64,000 nucleotides of DNA from Thunnus maccoyii (GCF_910596095.1 NC_056545.1:2836001-2900000); one strand, 5' to 3'. Counted from the stretch's first letter, positions 12,121 to 26,066 are shown. Program-made: numbers and translations. Notes: generated from the letters alone by a model not told the origin.

Positions 12121-14211
12121 CAGCCTGTCAGCCTTCAGTTGGTTTAAAATAGATGGAGTCCAGTAAAAGTCAAAAGTCTCTAAGAAGAAATAATCAAGTA
12201 AAGTATCAGAACCTAAAAACTGAAAGTTAATGTGAGTAAATGTGTTCAGTTACTTTCTAACTCAGACTCTGACCGTTGTGTTTGGTCTCTTTAAAGAAAA
12301 CAGGCCAAAGACAGTGAATTCTGGTTATTATGAGGGTTCACATATGGAAAGAGTCAAAGTGCCGCCAGGTTATGTTTCTCCAGATAGAGATACCAAGTGG
12401 GTTTTAATTCAAATGTATTAAAACAAGACAACACACAAACTCTGAGACCAAACCTCCACAGAAGTTCACATAGTTTAGATTCAGCTTCAAATATAAAAAC
12501 ATGAAGTGGTTTAATATTCAGTTTGAAGTGTATTTAGTCATTTTTCAGCATGATGTTCAAGTAACTGTTAATCAGCCCTTCAGGGACGTTTCTGGACGTT
12601 TTGGTTCTCTAGACGAGACGTTCACTGGCTCCTCTGAGGGAATCAATCTTTTCATTAGAATATTTTATAACAACTGTAATAATTTCATGATACTTGATTT
12701 TGATTTGTCTCTATGTGGCCTATTTGGAGGCTCCACAGTTCACTGATTCACAAAGCTGCCTCAGTGTTCTTCAGGACATCAATTAGTTTAATTTATTTTC
12801 AGGATGTAGATCTTTTTTATTTTTTATCATTATAGGTTATCTTTGTTAAGGTCACTGACTACCACATGACTTGAGTTGAGGATCCACCTGTGCAGTGGGA
12901 GGGCTGAAGTGTGTTCATGTTTGTGTGTAAATGAATAGTGTCAATGCAAAGCAGTTTACTCCTTTATGCCTCAGATTAAATACCTTTGAATCACAGTGTA
13001 GAAGTTAATACTCCAAATTCACCCACAGACCTGATTCTCACAATATCTTCCAAGAAACTTTTTTATTTAATTATTTGTAAGTGGGCAAATGATCAGACTT
13101 TGTGCACACTAAATGTTTTAGACAATACTGCCACCTACTGGACTTTTCTTTTTTAATGTATCTTTATAGATGAATTAGAAATAAGTTGTCATTTCTCTTT
13201 CGTTTTCAGACAATTTCAGGTAAAATTCCTGTTTCATCATTTCAAAGCTTTTTTTTTTTAACAAAATCACATTGTGTGATTCAACAAAAGAGTGAAATAA
13301 ATGCAAGGAATCAGTACTGAAATTCCTTTTAATGCAAGAGTGGAATATAGAAATTATATATAGGCCTATGTATATTATTAAAACATTTTAAAATCACTTT
13401 CTGTTTTTTCTCAGTTTTATATTTAGTTTCTCCGTTTTGTTTGTTACTGAAAGTGAAAGCACCACTCACTTTAAACTCAATAAACATACTTGCTATATTA
13501 AGAAAATATATATCAAGGAGTATATGTTTAAAATTAAATTTATGCCAATGATCGAGTCAAACTGCTGTAAACTTAACTCAGAGTCTTCAGTCGCCACAAA
13601 AATGTTTACAACAAATCACATTTAAAAGTTGGACAGTTTCAATCAGATCCATCAGCGTTTTCTACCTGCTTCTTCCTGACAGATGATTGGTGGGAGTCTG
13701 CAAATGTCTGGTAAAACCCTTCAAAATAAATTTAATGAACACAAAGTTGAAAAAACTGCGATAGAAACAAGCAACACACACAGAATGAAACAGGATTCCT
13801 GCTCTTTTCCAGTGTTTGAACAGACTTTGGTGTTAAACATGAAGCGCTCAGAAAGTTAAATTTTTGTGCTGAACTTTAGAGAGAGAAAGTAGAAAACTAC
13901 TTTCACACACCTGACCAATCAATAAAGTGGGCGCGTTGTTGTTGGAATCACAAAAATAATTGGACACTAAATGTTCCAAGTCCTGGTACTGGACCTTAGC
14001 ACATGGGCTGGAAACCTCTTGTGTAATTTAACATTTGACCAAGTGGAACCAGAGCAGAACAACTATTACTTCTTGCGTTGCACCATATGGATTATCATGA
14101 TTCTCTGTGCATAAAAATTGATTTAAGTAGGTGAGGAACCACTTGAAGCATTTTCCAGAAAGAAAATGAAAGCTTTTCTAACCCAACTATCATTTCTGCT
14201 GACTTCTGCAG
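12121..14211. other. Intergenic sequence between receptor and GIMAP remnant
   Basis: AT-rich, with only short random ORFs. No repeat or RNA gene is recognised. Confidence 0.5.
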
Positions 14212-14777
14212 GTGTGCTGCTGCTTAGAAACATGGACCAACGTCTCAACATCGTCCTTCTTGGAAACACAGGAGTTGGGAAAAGCGCTTCAGCAAACACC
14301 ATTTTAGGATTGAAAGCCTTTAAATCACAGCGGGCCTTCAAATCAGTGACAAAGCAATGCTCTGAAGCAGCTGGAAATGTGTGCGGGAGACAGATCTCAG
14401 TGATCGAGACTCCAGGAATATCATGTGCTGGTGATGAAGAACAAATTAAAAACAGCTGTCAGGATATCCTGCAGTCCGCCAGACCTTGTCTGTTTCTGGT
14501 AGTGATTAAAATCGATCGATTCACAGATGAGCAAAAGCCGTGGAGGCAGCTGTCAGAGTCCTCAGGGATCAGGGGTTGAAAAAGACTTATATGCTCACAT
14601 GAGGAAATGCTTTAGAAGAAACGTCCCTAGATGAGTTCATCAATGACGATAATGAAAGTTTACTTCCAAACTTTGTTTCAAGATTAAGATATCATCTACT
14701 CAGCAATGACAATGGAGGACAGGACCAAGTCGAAGAGCTGCTGACAAAGTCAGGTCACCTAAGAACCCTGCAACAAG

Positions 14778-15289
14778 GTATCATACTTTACAATACAGTT
14801 TTTATATATACAATACATTGTCAAAAAGTGGGATGAGCTTATATTTACATCAAATTAAGAGCACCTTCAACTGCAGGTGTCTCTGTGGTTCCAGCTTCCC
14901 TCTGAGCTGTAGAAAGAGGGACGTTGAAGCAGTTTTCCTCTCAGATGAGGATTATGTCATTTATCAACATGCTGCTATGTCCACTCTGAGGCCCCTAGAC
15001 TAGACTCCATTTACTACTCTGCCATCAGGTGTTACAATTTATTACAATTTTCCAAAGCAATGTACATATGAAAGTTAATACAACATAAACAAAGATCTCA
15101 TCAGGAGAGAACAACATGAGTAAGTGCCATAAAGCTAAGTTCAGGTCAGCATGTAGGTGCCAACAGGCAGCGCATAGAGCTAATGCATAGGGTGCATAGA
15201 AGTGAGTAGTATTCCTTTAAAGTCCATCAGGGACAGAGGTGTTTGCAAAAGAGCTGAGTCTTGTAGGTGTGTTACTGATGATAATGACA
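14778..15289. other. Intron-like spacer in the GIMAP pseudogene
   Basis: No supported feature. There is a weak trace of dispersed repeat near 15035-15230. Confidence 0.4.
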
Positions 15290-15660
15290 TCCACCACTGG
15301 GTTGGGGGGTCTTCCCTGTCTGAGAGACGTTATAATCATCGATACTCATTTATCTACAAATATCATGTTGGTAAATGACCATCTTATATGTCATCCCTGC
15401 TGCTCTGGCAATCTGGACCACACTTAACCAGCTCTAGTGATTGGTTGATGCTCCAAGAACCAGAACCAGAACTGATCCAGGACAAACTGCCTTTGCAGCA
15501 ACCTTATGGAATAATTTCTAGAGTGCGATCCTGCTTACTGAAAAATTTCTGAATTATTTAATGAGTCTGTTCTTGTGATTTTGTTTGAGGCAGGGTTATG
15601 CTGTAAAACGGCAACTTACCCTGTATAAATAAAGATGATAAAATAAAAATACAATACCGG
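15290..15660 (+). mobile_element. LINE 3'-end fragment (L2/CR1-like)
   Basis: One frame reads RTRTRTDPGQTAFAATLWNN, resembling the G-TAF---A--WN motif near the C terminus of fish L2/CR1 ORF2. It is followed by a tail with TGTATAAATAAAGATGATAA at about 15634. It is strongly decayed and 5'-truncated. Confidence 0.5.
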
Positions 15661-16316
15661 TGGTCAAACAGGGCCTAGCCTTACTTTTTTCCATTGATAT
15701 TTTGACAAAATTATCCCCTGCTCAGGGACAAAAGGGGGGATGAAGAGGACTTTGATATAATTATTTTCCACAACTTTTAAGACTTTATTCAGCAATTTAG
15801 AGAGATACTAGTTAACTACAAAGGGTTGCAGGTTGTTGTGAATAGTGTGGATGAGAGTAGCAGATTAAACTATCTTTTTTCATATTTTTGATATCACTTT
15901 ATGTTTTCTTCTTTCCAGCTGTTCATTCCAGGAACAGCGGGCCAAAAAACAGGAGGACCATCATTCTGCTCGGTTTATCAGGATATACCATCCTGGGACC
16001 TAAAAAGTTTAAACCAGGCTGCGACTGTGATGCAGTCAGTAGAGAGTGTTTCTCTGAATCAGCCATAGTGGACGGTTGACATGTCACTGTGGTGGATACA
16101 GATGATGATGATGAAGATCTGATTCTTAAACAGCTGTACATGGAGATCCTGAAGTCCATAGTTGAGGTCAGTCCAGGATTACATGCTTTCATCTTTGTGG
16201 TCACAATAGGCAGAATCTCCAGAGCAGCCTCTGGCCTTATAGAAATACTGCCAGGACTTTTTGGTAATGATGCATCTAAGTACACCATGGCAAACTTTAT
16301 TTATTATTTTGTACTT

Positions 16317-16613
16317 ATATATTGCAATAACAAGAAATCTTTATTGTAAGTTGACATGTGGGCAGCAATTGGCTGCCGCAGTGTTTCTACATAAACCGAA
16401 TCTGATATCACAACTTCCTGTACCACAGAAGACAAACACGTTATTTTATTGCAATCTTAAATCTGATGATTGCTATATACAAGTTTGTTTTCAGTCCCGT
16501 TCATGTTCACTCTAACATTTAGGGGAGACAGGAAGTCTTTTCCAGCGGATCCATCAGTGACAGTCTGTGTAACCGCTCTGAATCACCGACAGTAACCGTG
16601 TGTTTACCTCCAC
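16317..16613 (+). repeat. Left outer arm of the histone-cluster inverted duplication
   Basis: The reverse complement matches 26067-26362, which begins immediately after the assembly gap. Shared blocks include GTGGTACAGGAAGTTGTGAT and GATGGATCCGCT (orientation of the right copy). The match ends near the GIMAP pseudogene. Confidence 0.85.
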
Positions 16614-16954
16614 CGAAAACATGTCTGATTAAAAACTAATAAATCACGTCACTACATTGGTTTCGGGTTTATTGTGTCCTCTGACGTCTCTTCTTACTAG
16701 AACACCACTGTCACATTTAATACAAACCACTTTAAGACGTTTTAGGAGACGATTTGTGAAGAAAACTCGCTGCGCGCCGTACAAAGTGACGGTGTATCAG
16801 CGAGGTTTGAAGCCTCTCAGAAAGAAATAAATGAGTCCTTGACGCCAAAAATGAGCTCAGTCTGAAGGGAGGAACGTTTCCTCACTGCTGCGATAACAAA
16901 AGTGTTTCAAAACGTTGGTTTTCTGTGTGTTTTACCCCCAAAATGTGGAGGAGA

Positions 16955-17037
16955 AAACACAAGTTTCATCTGATTTGAGGCGGCAGGCAGAGCGGCTCTG
17001 AGTGTTGCTTCTCCACGGTTCTCATGTGCTTTATAAG
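16955..17037 (+). promoter_or_regulatory. H1 promoter: AC box and TATA box
   Basis: AAACACAAG (16955-16963) is the H1-specific AC box. TTTATAAG (TATA core 17032-17037) lies 67 nt before the ATG. The block CTCCACGGTTCTCATG just upstream of the TATA recurs at the second H1 gene. Confidence 0.75.
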
Positions 17038-17103
17038 TCCCGCCCCGTGCCCTCTGCTCGAACATACAGTCCGCGAGACAAACAGCAGACTCCACACGCA
17101 AAG

Positions 17104-17721
17104 ATGGCAGAAGAAGCTCCAGCAGCGGCCCCGGCGAAAGCCGCCCCTAAAGCCCCGAAGAAGAAGAGCGCTCCCCGGCCGAAGAAGGACGGACCCAGCC
17201 TCAACAAGCTGATCATCGGCGCTGTGGCGGAGTCCAAGGAGCGTAAAGGGCTGTCGGTGGCGGCACTCAAGAAGATTCTGGCGACCAAAGGCGTCGATGT
17301 CGTAAAAGCCAACAAACGCATCAACACTGCGGTCACGAAGCTGGTGACTAAAGGTACTCTGACCCAGACTAAAGGGACAGGGGCCTCCGGCTCCTTCAAG
17401 CTCGCCAAGGAGACCAAACCCGCCAAGCCGGTCAAGAAAGTGGTGAAGAAGAAAGCCGCCGTCAAAGCCAAGAAGCCCGCAGCCAAGAAACCCGCAGCGG
17501 CTAAGAAGCCCAAGACAGCGGCAGCTAAGAAGACAGCAGCCGCTAAGAAATCCCCCAAGAAGGTCAAGAAGCCTGCAGCGGCCAAGAAAGCAGCCAAGAG
17601 CCCCAAGAAGGCTGCCAAGAGCCCCAAGAAGGTGGTTAAAAAAGCTCCTGCAGCTAAGAAAGCTCCCGCAAAGAAGGCCGCCAAACCCAAAGCCAAGAAG
17701 GCAGCACCCAAGAAGAAGTGA
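17104..17721 (+). CDS. Linker histone H1, divergent globular domain
   Basis: 205 aa, intronless, starting [10 protein letters not shown] after a TATA promoter. The N-tail (1-28) is Ala/Lys/Pro-rich. The winged-helix globular domain is at about 29-100 ([20 protein letters not shown], then [18 protein letters not shown]). The long C-tail has AAKK and SPKK repeats, which are CDK and DNA-binding sites. H1 binds linker DNA at the nucleosome dyad and compacts chromatin. The usual GGYDVEKN is KGVDVVKAN here, so the globular domain differs strongly from that of the second H1 in this window. In contrast, the last 75 or so codons and the 3' UTR are almost the same as in that gene, which points to gene conversion. 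Antisense frames are open only because of Ala/Lys composition. Confidence 0.97.
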   Translation: MAEEAPAAAPAKAAPKAPKKKSAPRPKKDGPSLNKLIIGAVAESKERKGLSVAALKKILATKGVDVVKANKRINTAVTKLVTKGTLTQTKGTGASGSFKLAKETKPAKPVKKVVKKKAAVKAKKPAAKKPAAAKKPKTAAAKKTAAAKKSPKKVKKPAAAKKAAKSPKKAAKSPKKVVKKAPAAKKAPAKKAAKPKAKKAAPKKK

Positions 17722-17756
17722 GCTGTCATCAGTCTGAACATGTGAACCTGATCAAA

Positions 17757-17772
17757 GGCTCTTTTAAGAGCC
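17757..17772 (+). terminator. Histone 3' stem-loop (H1)
   Basis: GGCTCTTTTAAGAGCC has a 6-bp stem and TTTA loop, followed by ACACA and the purine-rich CTAAAGAG, the expected U7 snRNA (HDE) site. It directs SLBP-dependent, poly(A)-free 3' processing. Confidence 0.95.
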
Positions 17773-17804
17773 ACACAACTTTTCTAAAGAGTAGCATCCT
17801 GATT

Positions 17805-18119
17805 TTAATGTTTTTAATTATGTAGTGTTTTCTCATTAACTATATTTTGACACATAATACAAAGCAACATATAAACCACATAGGAATGAAAACCTAACTT
17901 AAACCTCTACACAAACGCTGGGGAATAATAATTATATTATAATATAATATAATTTAAGTAAGGTAAATAAGAAAGGTTCATCCTAACCACATGTCAAGGA
18001 CACAAAAGCAAATAACAGCACATATCAACCACAAGTGACTCAATTACAGCTCAACAAAACAGGGATATTAAAGTAAAAAAAAGGGGTCCAATCTAGAAAT
18101 ACATAGGAATATTAAATTG
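17805..18119. other. Spacer downstream of H1
   Basis: AT-rich. No feature is seen apart from a short ATATAATATAAT run at about 17936. Confidence 0.5.
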
Positions 18120-18480
18120 AGTCCAGATGTTGTGAAAAGGGACCCCAAGATTCTTCCCATCCATGTAGACTTTTTACATTTTTAAATCACAGTTTCTCCA
18201 TGTTGGTAACCAAAGTAAGTTCATGCAGCCAGTTTCTAAAGCGCGGTGCAGTCTGTGAGAATAAGGTTTTATTGCTATTACGCTGCCTGTCAATAAAACT
18301 GTTTGAATGTGTAAAGGGAGAGTTAACAAGTCTCTGTCAGGAGGATCTTATGATAAACCCCAGAAAAATGGACTATTGACTAAAATGGAGAAATTAGTGG
18401 ACAGTCCCAAAATAAATGCAACAAAGTACCATCATTGAATTTACATTTATCACAGAGGGGTAAAATGTATGTAACATGAC
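18120..18480 (-). mobile_element. L1/Tx1-like LINE ORF2 C-terminal fragment
   Basis: The minus strand reads CDKCKFNDGTLLHLFWDCPL, the CxxC...H...C knuckle typical of the C terminus of L1-clade ORF2 proteins. In-frame stops and loss of all catalytic parts show an old fragment. Confidence 0.6.
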
Positions 18481-18790
18481 CTCAGAATAATGAAAACAGA
18501 GAATATCTTAAATGTCAGTTTTTAAATCCAGTCTTAAGTGTCAACATGATCTGAACTGAGCAGCAAATACAGAAAATCACTCAGGATGACAATAAACTGT
18601 AAATATATTATGATAAAACCATTATGATAGATTTACTATTACTACTGCTGTTCCCTTTTTATTACATCTAAGTTAATATGTATCAAATATCAAACATATT
18701 TCCTCTTATTGTGTTTATTATAAGTGGTAAAAGGTGAAACGTTACACAATGATATGAATGAGAATAGAAAGGAGGAGCAGCTGTTACGTC

Positions 18791-19340
18791 ACAAGTCATT
18801 GAGTCAAACAAACCTTTTACCAGTTTTTATCAGAATCACAGTTTCAGAGCTGAATGTGGATCTTAAAGAGGCTTTTTTGGGGGCTGGGAAATCTCCAGAT
18901 TAATAATTATTAGTATCAGTAATTAATAACTAGTATAAGTAGTTTGAAATGGTGTCTAAATGTCATGTAGTGTAATGTATATACCAGCCATTCTTGTATT
19001 ATAAGTATGATTTCTACACTGAATGACTAGATTATCTTTTAAATGTTTATTCCTTGTTCTGTTGGCAACACAAACAACAACCATCATTATGTTATTAATG
19101 CAGTTATAATATAAACATCTTGTAACACTGACCATCAACCTGAGCGTTAGTAATTATAATGAATAACTAGTATAATAATTAGTTTCAAATGTAGGTTAAT
19201 ATATAGACCAACCACTGTTTTATCATAAATATTAACTTTTAAATGTTAATTGCTGGTATTGTTCATAACACAAGCATCAATTACGGTTCAAATATAATCA
19301 GTATATTTAACTGAGTGTAACACTGACTCAATATTCTGTA
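18791..19340 (+). repeat. Duplicated H1 downstream region (partner 42431-42795) with internal tandem copy
   Basis: 18791-19140 aligns with sequence the same way downstream of the second H1 (shared TTTTTATCAGAATCAC, AATCTCCAGATTAATAATTA, GTGATTTCTACAC-like blocks). About 19141-19340 is a second, diverged tandem copy of the 18900-19140 part (AATAACTAGTATAA, CACTGACTCAA-type blocks). Confidence 0.75.
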
Positions 19341-19343
19341 TAG

Positions 19344-19505
<162 letters not shown>

Positions 19506-19531
19506 ACTGTCCTCTGCTCCATAAACACAAC

Positions 19532-19547
19532 GGCTCTTTTAAGAGCC
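19532..19547 (+). terminator. Histone 3' stem-loop retained by the H3 fragment
   Basis: A perfect GGCTCTTTTAAGAGCC lies 26 nt after the stop, as in the intact H3. Confidence 0.9.
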
Positions 19548-20439
19548 ACCAACTCTCTGACAGAGCAACACGTCCTTCTGTTAATACTTTTATTATTGTT
19601 GTTTATGTCTAATCACCTGAAGTCTTTACAGAGCTATGATGACACTTAAACAAATGTAAACACTGTATAATCTTGAGTAAATCCATTCAGAAGCAGTTTT
19701 GTATGATGGGAAAAGGTCTGTTTGTGTGTAAGAAGCTGTAGACCAACATTTTACACATTTATACAGATTAAACATTTTGTTAACCTCTGGAAAAATAATA
19801 AAGTAGACTGTGGATGAGAATGAATTCATAATAGAGTAGAACATTTAAACTACACCAACATCATTGTATAACATTTCATACAGTAAAAGCAACACTGTCA
19901 TTAACTGTATATACTGTATAAATTTAACTTCAGACTGCAGCCAGAATATCAGTCAGTCAAATGATATGAAATAAATCATTTATTTGAAATCACTTCATAG
20001 TCTGATCGTCATAAACTATAAAACTTATGAGCTTCAGAATCTATCTGCTTTTTATGAACATCGGCTCCTTGGATCTCAGGTGTGCTTCCTCTGCTGTCTT
20101 TACAGCTTAATAGATATATACTTTAACACAGGAAAATAAATCCATACATAAATGTTAAGAAAATGGTTTCACTAAATTATAGTACAATCAATCTTAATCA
20201 TCAATATAATACATCATCAACAGTAACACATCATTATATAACAACAATAATGCATAAATTACAACATTATCAGTAACCAAGGACTGAGTCTCTTGTCTGA
20301 TGTCAGTTGTTCTTTGTCTTCAGTTCAGTAACTTTGTTTAAAGATGACAATGTAATATTGGCTTTATGAAGGACCACAGCACACCTAGCAAATCTAGGAA
20401 AACACCATACATCACTGCATTATAGTTTATATTCATATT
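19548..20439. other. Spacer downstream of H3 fragment
   Basis: AT-rich. There is weak, patchy resemblance to the flank of the intact H3 (35185-36060), for example GTAAATCCATTCA at about 19676. No gene is recognised. Confidence 0.4.
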
Positions 20440-20620
20440 AAAACCAACACCTGCCATTTCCCCCCCACATGTCTCTGGATCTCTGTCATTTTAAGAGTAA
20501 ATGTTCAATAGTTTCATCCTCATTACAATTATCAATAAGGAACTTTTCAGTTTTAACATAACAGCTCCACTTGATAACTGCTCACACTGCTTGTCTCCCA
20601 ACTGAGACACATAATATGTC
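20440..20620 (-). mobile_element. L1/Tx1-like LINE C-terminal fragment
   Basis: The minus strand reads SxCNEDETIEHLLLK then QRSRDMWG. This is the same motif as in the + strand LINE at 37290-37845, so both are copies of one family. Confidence 0.6.
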
Positions 20621-21537
20621 GTTTACTTTCTGATAAGCTTTTACTAAAAATATTTTAAATTTGTGTAGGGGAAAACACCACCATACATGTTATCGCAGTT
20701 TATTATATATGTATTTTGCTGGAAATTTCGAACCAATCAAACCAATTTAGGTAACAACATTAGTCATAAAATCACTGTACATAAGTTTATAATATGGAAT
20801 AGAGCTTCTCCCACATCCCTTTTTTTTCCCCACATCTTCTTTCTTTTGATGCTTGATGCAATGTTTTTAAATTTCTACAGCTTCAAGACCTCCATCTATT
20901 TTACTTTTATAGATGCTGCTGTCTGGACTTCAGCCTGATAGGAACAGATTAAAACTAATTAACTATCTCTGTCATGAAATCTGAACATGATCTGACCCTG
21001 CAGGTCAGCTGTGATATATTTATTATTACAGATTGAGGCAGAAATTAAACTCACAGCCGTTCAGTCTCCATTTATTTGTCATTTATTCATTGTGTTGTAA
21101 AAATGAACGTTGATTGTGATTACTTGTCAGCAGCACATCTGAAGTATTATATGCGACCTTTACAGTGTATCAGCAGCGACACCCTGTGGCCAAAATATGA
21201 ACTGCATCCATATTTAGTTGAATGGACTCCAGTTAGTCTTTTCACTGGTCCCCGTTACTGTGGTCATTGGGAGATTTAACATACAGAAGTGTGCAAATAT
21301 GACCAAATATCTGGCCTAAATAAATTCTACAGGACATTTAAAAACAAAAACGGTTTTACCATTCCAATAAAACCACTAGACATTATTGAAGTCTAAAATA
21401 CACCATAACATGTTAAGACAGAAAGAGGGGACGAAAAAAAAAAAAAAAAAAAAAAATTCACTTAAATATTTATAATATTTAACATTGAAGAAGATCAAAC
21501 ACATGAAGGATTAAAGCTCTCAGGTGAAGGTGTGGGT
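20621..21537. other. Spacer downstream of H2B
   Basis: No gene is seen. A poly(A) run lies at about 21434-21456. Confidence 0.5.
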
Positions 21538-21553
21538 GGTCCTGAAAAGGACC
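21538..21553 (-). terminator. Histone 3' stem-loop (H2B, variant stem)
   Basis: On the minus strand it is GGTCCTTTTCAGGACC: 6-bp stem and TTTC loop. The stem differs from the GGCTCT stem of all other histone genes here but keeps pairing and the GGYYYU pattern. Confidence 0.92.
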
Positions 21554-21580
21554 TTTGAGTTGTAGGTACAGACAGCGGGT

Positions 21581-21949
21581 TTACTTGGAGCTGGTGTACT
21601 TGGTGACGGCCTTGGTGCCCTCAGACACGGCGTGTTTGGCCAGCTCACCAGGCAGCAACAGGCGGACGGCGGTCTGGATCTCCCTGGAGGTGATGGTGGA
21701 GCGCTTGTTGTAGTGAGCAAGGCGGGAAGCCTCACCGGCAATGCGCTCGAAGATGTCCCCCACAAAAGAGTTCATGATGCCCATGGCCTTGGAGGAGATG
21801 CCGGTGTCGGGGTGGACCTGCTTCAGCACCTTGTACACGTAGATGGCGTAACTCTCCTTGCGGGTCTTTCTCTTCTTCTTGCCGGTCTTGGTGGCTTTAG
21901 ACACGGCTTTCTTGGAGCCTTTCTTCGGTGCTTTGACTGGATCAGGCAT
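21581..21949 (-). CDS. Core histone H2B
   Basis: 122 aa, intronless: [20 protein letters not shown], basic tail [13 protein letters not shown], and the histone fold from [20 protein letters not shown] to the aC helix [20 protein letters not shown]. It pairs with H2A in the nucleosome. The Lys in AVTKYTSSK matches the conserved ubiquitination site (K120 in human). The protein is identical to the second H2B at 29784. Upstream on the minus strand are a TATA box, a perfect octamer and a CCAAT box. Its upstream region is the left inner arm of the inverted duplication. Confidence 0.98.
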   Translation of the reverse strand: MPDPVKAPKKGSKKAVSKATKTGKKKRKTRKESYAIYVYKVLKQVHPDTGISSKAMGIMNSFVGDIFERIAGEASRLAHYNKRSTITSREIQTAVRLLLPGELAKHAVSEGTKAVTKYTSSK

Positions 21950-22000
21950 GGTTGGTCGTTAGATTTCCTCAAACGAATAATTCTAGTAACGCCAAACAGC

Positions 22001-22055
22001 CTCTATATATCCATCTGATGCAAATTTCACTGCGCCGTTGCTCGCACAGGATTGG
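22001..22055 (-). promoter_or_regulatory. H2B promoter: TATA, octamer, CCAAT
   Basis: Reading toward the gene are ATTGG (CCAAT box, 22051-22055), ATGCAAAT (exact Oct-1 octamer, 22018-22025), and TATATAG (22001-22010). The octamer is the classic S-phase element of H2B genes. Confidence 0.85.
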
Positions 22056-22912
22056 TTAATAGGTTAGCTAGACTGCGCATGTGCAACACAAACAGGGCTC
22101 TAAATTTTGGCCGCCTTTTTACACAAAGAGCCACCTCATCTGAAGATAATTCACTGTTTACATTATAATATAATATATTTATTTGATCTTTTCTCGCTTC
22201 TCGCTTGAACTGAAAGTTGAACCACAGGAAGCATTCAAATCATTTTACACACAGACCAGCGTGTTTACATTTATGTTTAATATACTAATATATGACTCAT
22301 ATGTATATGAACTACAAAGTAAATGCATTAATATTGTACTTTAACACAATTTTGAGGTATTTCATGTTACTACTATGTTCATCATGTGGATATTGTTTTA
22401 CTCCACATGTAACTCAGTTTATTCACTAACACTAATGAAACACAATTCATACCTGAAAGTTTAACCAGTGGTTCCCCTTATTTGCTTGTGAAAAAGAAGC
22501 AGAGATGATCAGAAGCGTAAGTATTTATATACATATATAAAAACTTCTTTGCAAACCCATTTATCATCTCATAACGTCTCAGTTTTATTTTGAGAGGACT
22601 TTTTCAGCTTGTCACTTAGAAATAAAGCTTATTAATAGGTAGTAGCTGTGTACAAAGTGTTACCATTACCACACACTAAATTTATGAAATACAATTCATA
22701 CCTGAAAGTTTAACCAGTGGTTCCTATTATTTGCTTGTGAAAATGAGGCAGAGATGATCAAAAGTGTAAGCATAAAAGCAAAATCTTTGTAAACTCATCT
22801 ATTGTCACCAAACACCTCAGATTTAATTTGAAGGGACTTTTTCACCTCCAAATAATGTTGTAATAGATTAAAATACACATAATAGAAAAAAGATTATAAT
22901 TATGTACAGTGT
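22020..22912 (+). repeat. Left inner arm of the histone-cluster inverted duplication
   Basis: The reverse complement matches 25083-25966. The part next to H2B is almost the same in both arms; the part near the centre is more diverged. Within the arm, 22440-22670 and 22680-22900 are two tandem copies of a roughly 240-bp unit (CATACCTGAAAGTTTAACCA, then TTTGCTTGTGAAAA). Confidence 0.95.
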
Positions 22913-23029
22913 TAGTACACTAATTAAACCCTTACATGATTATAAATAGCCTCTTAATGGTGTGAACACATTTCACTAGGCCTGTGAATTTAGTTATATA
23001 ATATCAGGACAGCTCTTAGAAGAGGTGGC

Positions 23030-23045
23030 GGCTCTTAAAAGAGCC
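23030..23045 (-). terminator. Histone 3' stem-loop of the H4 fragment
   Basis: Perfect GGCTCTTAAAAGAGCC on the + strand, in the same position relative to the H4 stop as in the intact H4 gene at 38905. Confidence 0.9.
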
Positions 23046-23079
23046 TTTGTGTTCTGGTCTCTGTGGATCAGGATCAGGT

Positions 23080-25082
<2,003 letters not shown>

Positions 25083-25966
25083 GTATGAAATTATAGTCTA
25101 TTTCTTTCTATTATATATGTATTTTAATCTATTATAATTTTATTTCGAGGTGACAAGTTGTGAAAAAGTAATTTCAAAATAAATCTGAGGTGTTAGGAGA
25201 CAATAAATGAGTTTACAAAGATTTTGCTTATAATTTACACTTTCTTCTTCACAAGCAAATAATAGGAACCACTGGTTAAACTTTCAGGTATGAATTGTAT
25301 TTCATAAATTTAGTGTGTGGTAATGGTAACACTTTGTACACAGCTACTACCTATTAATAAGCTTTATTTCTAAGTGACAAACTGAAAAAGTCCTCTCAAA
25401 ATAAAACTGAGACGTTATGAGATGATAAATGGGTTTGCAAAGAAGTTTTTATATATGTATATAAATACTTACGCTTCTGATCATCTCTGCTTCTTTTTCA
25501 CAAGCAAATAAGGGGAACCACTGGTTAAACTTTCAGGTATGAATTGTGTTTCATTAGTGTTAGTGAATAAACTGAGTTACATGTGGAGTAAAACAATATC
25601 CACATGATGAACATAGTAGTAACATGAAATACCTCAAAATTGTGTTAAAGTACAATATTAATGCATTTACTTTGTAGTTCATATACATATGAGTCATATA
25701 TTAGTATATTAAACATAAATGTAAACACGCTGGTCTGTGTGTAAAATGATTTGAATGTTTCCTGTGGTTCAACTTTCAGTTCAAGCGAGAAGCGAGAAAA
25801 GATCAAATAAATATATTATATTATAATGTAAACAGTGAATTATCTTCAGATGAGGTGGCTCTTTGTGTAAAAAGGCGGTCAAAATTTAGAGCGCTGTTTG
25901 TGTTGCACATGCGCAGTCTAGCTAACCTATTAACCAATCCTGTACGAGCAACGGCGCAGTGAAATT
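25083..25966 (-). repeat. Right inner arm of the histone-cluster inverted duplication
   Basis: Inverted copy of 22020-22912, with both tandem 240-bp units. It ends at the gap within the position of the H2B octamer (last bases GTGAAATT). It carries the CCAAT box (25933-25937 on +), so a + strand H2B gene should start about 80 bp into the gap. Confidence 0.95.
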
Positions 25967-26066
25967 NNNNNNNNNNNNNNNNNNNNNNNNNNNNNNNNNN
26001 NNNNNNNNNNNNNNNNNNNNNNNNNNNNNNNNNNNNNNNNNNNNNNNNNNNNNNNNNNNNNNNNNN
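25967..26066. other. Assembly gap (100 N)
   Basis: Exactly 100 N, the usual placeholder for a gap of unknown size. The flanks correspond to positions 22023 and 16613 of the left arm. This predicts about 5.4 kb of missing inverted H2B - H3 fragment - H1 sequence. Confidence 0.9.

Larger units (their letters stand above)
14212..16297 (+). pseudogene. GIMAP/AIG1-family GTPase pseudogene with two GTPase-domain exons
   Basis: Exon A (14212-14777) follows an AG acceptor and starts MDQRLNIVLLGNTGVGKSAS, a good G1 P-loop. The switch/G3 region VIETPGIS and CLFLVVIKIDRFTDEQK follow. One base is then missing at the AAAAG run near 14530, shifting the frame. In the correct frame a TGA at about 14601 falls just before GNALEETSLDEFIN. 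Homology continues to EELLTKSGHLRTLQQ and a GT donor. Exon B (about 15919-16297) is a second AIG1 domain (RRTIILLGLSG, FKPGCDCDAVSRECFSESA, HAFIFVVTIGRIS). Its P-loop is deleted (LSG runs directly into YTILGPKKF), a TGA lies at 16077-16079, and the G3 TPGF is replaced by an Asp run. Functional GIMAPs are GTP-binding regulators of lymphocyte survival; this copy cannot make one. Confidence 0.85.

Noticed and set aside
17031-17774. Long antisense ORF over the first H1 gene (also 41543-42019 over the second)
   Set aside because: Leu/Ala/Phe-rich translation of the complement of Lys/Ala codons. It is a composition shadow of H1 with no independent signals.
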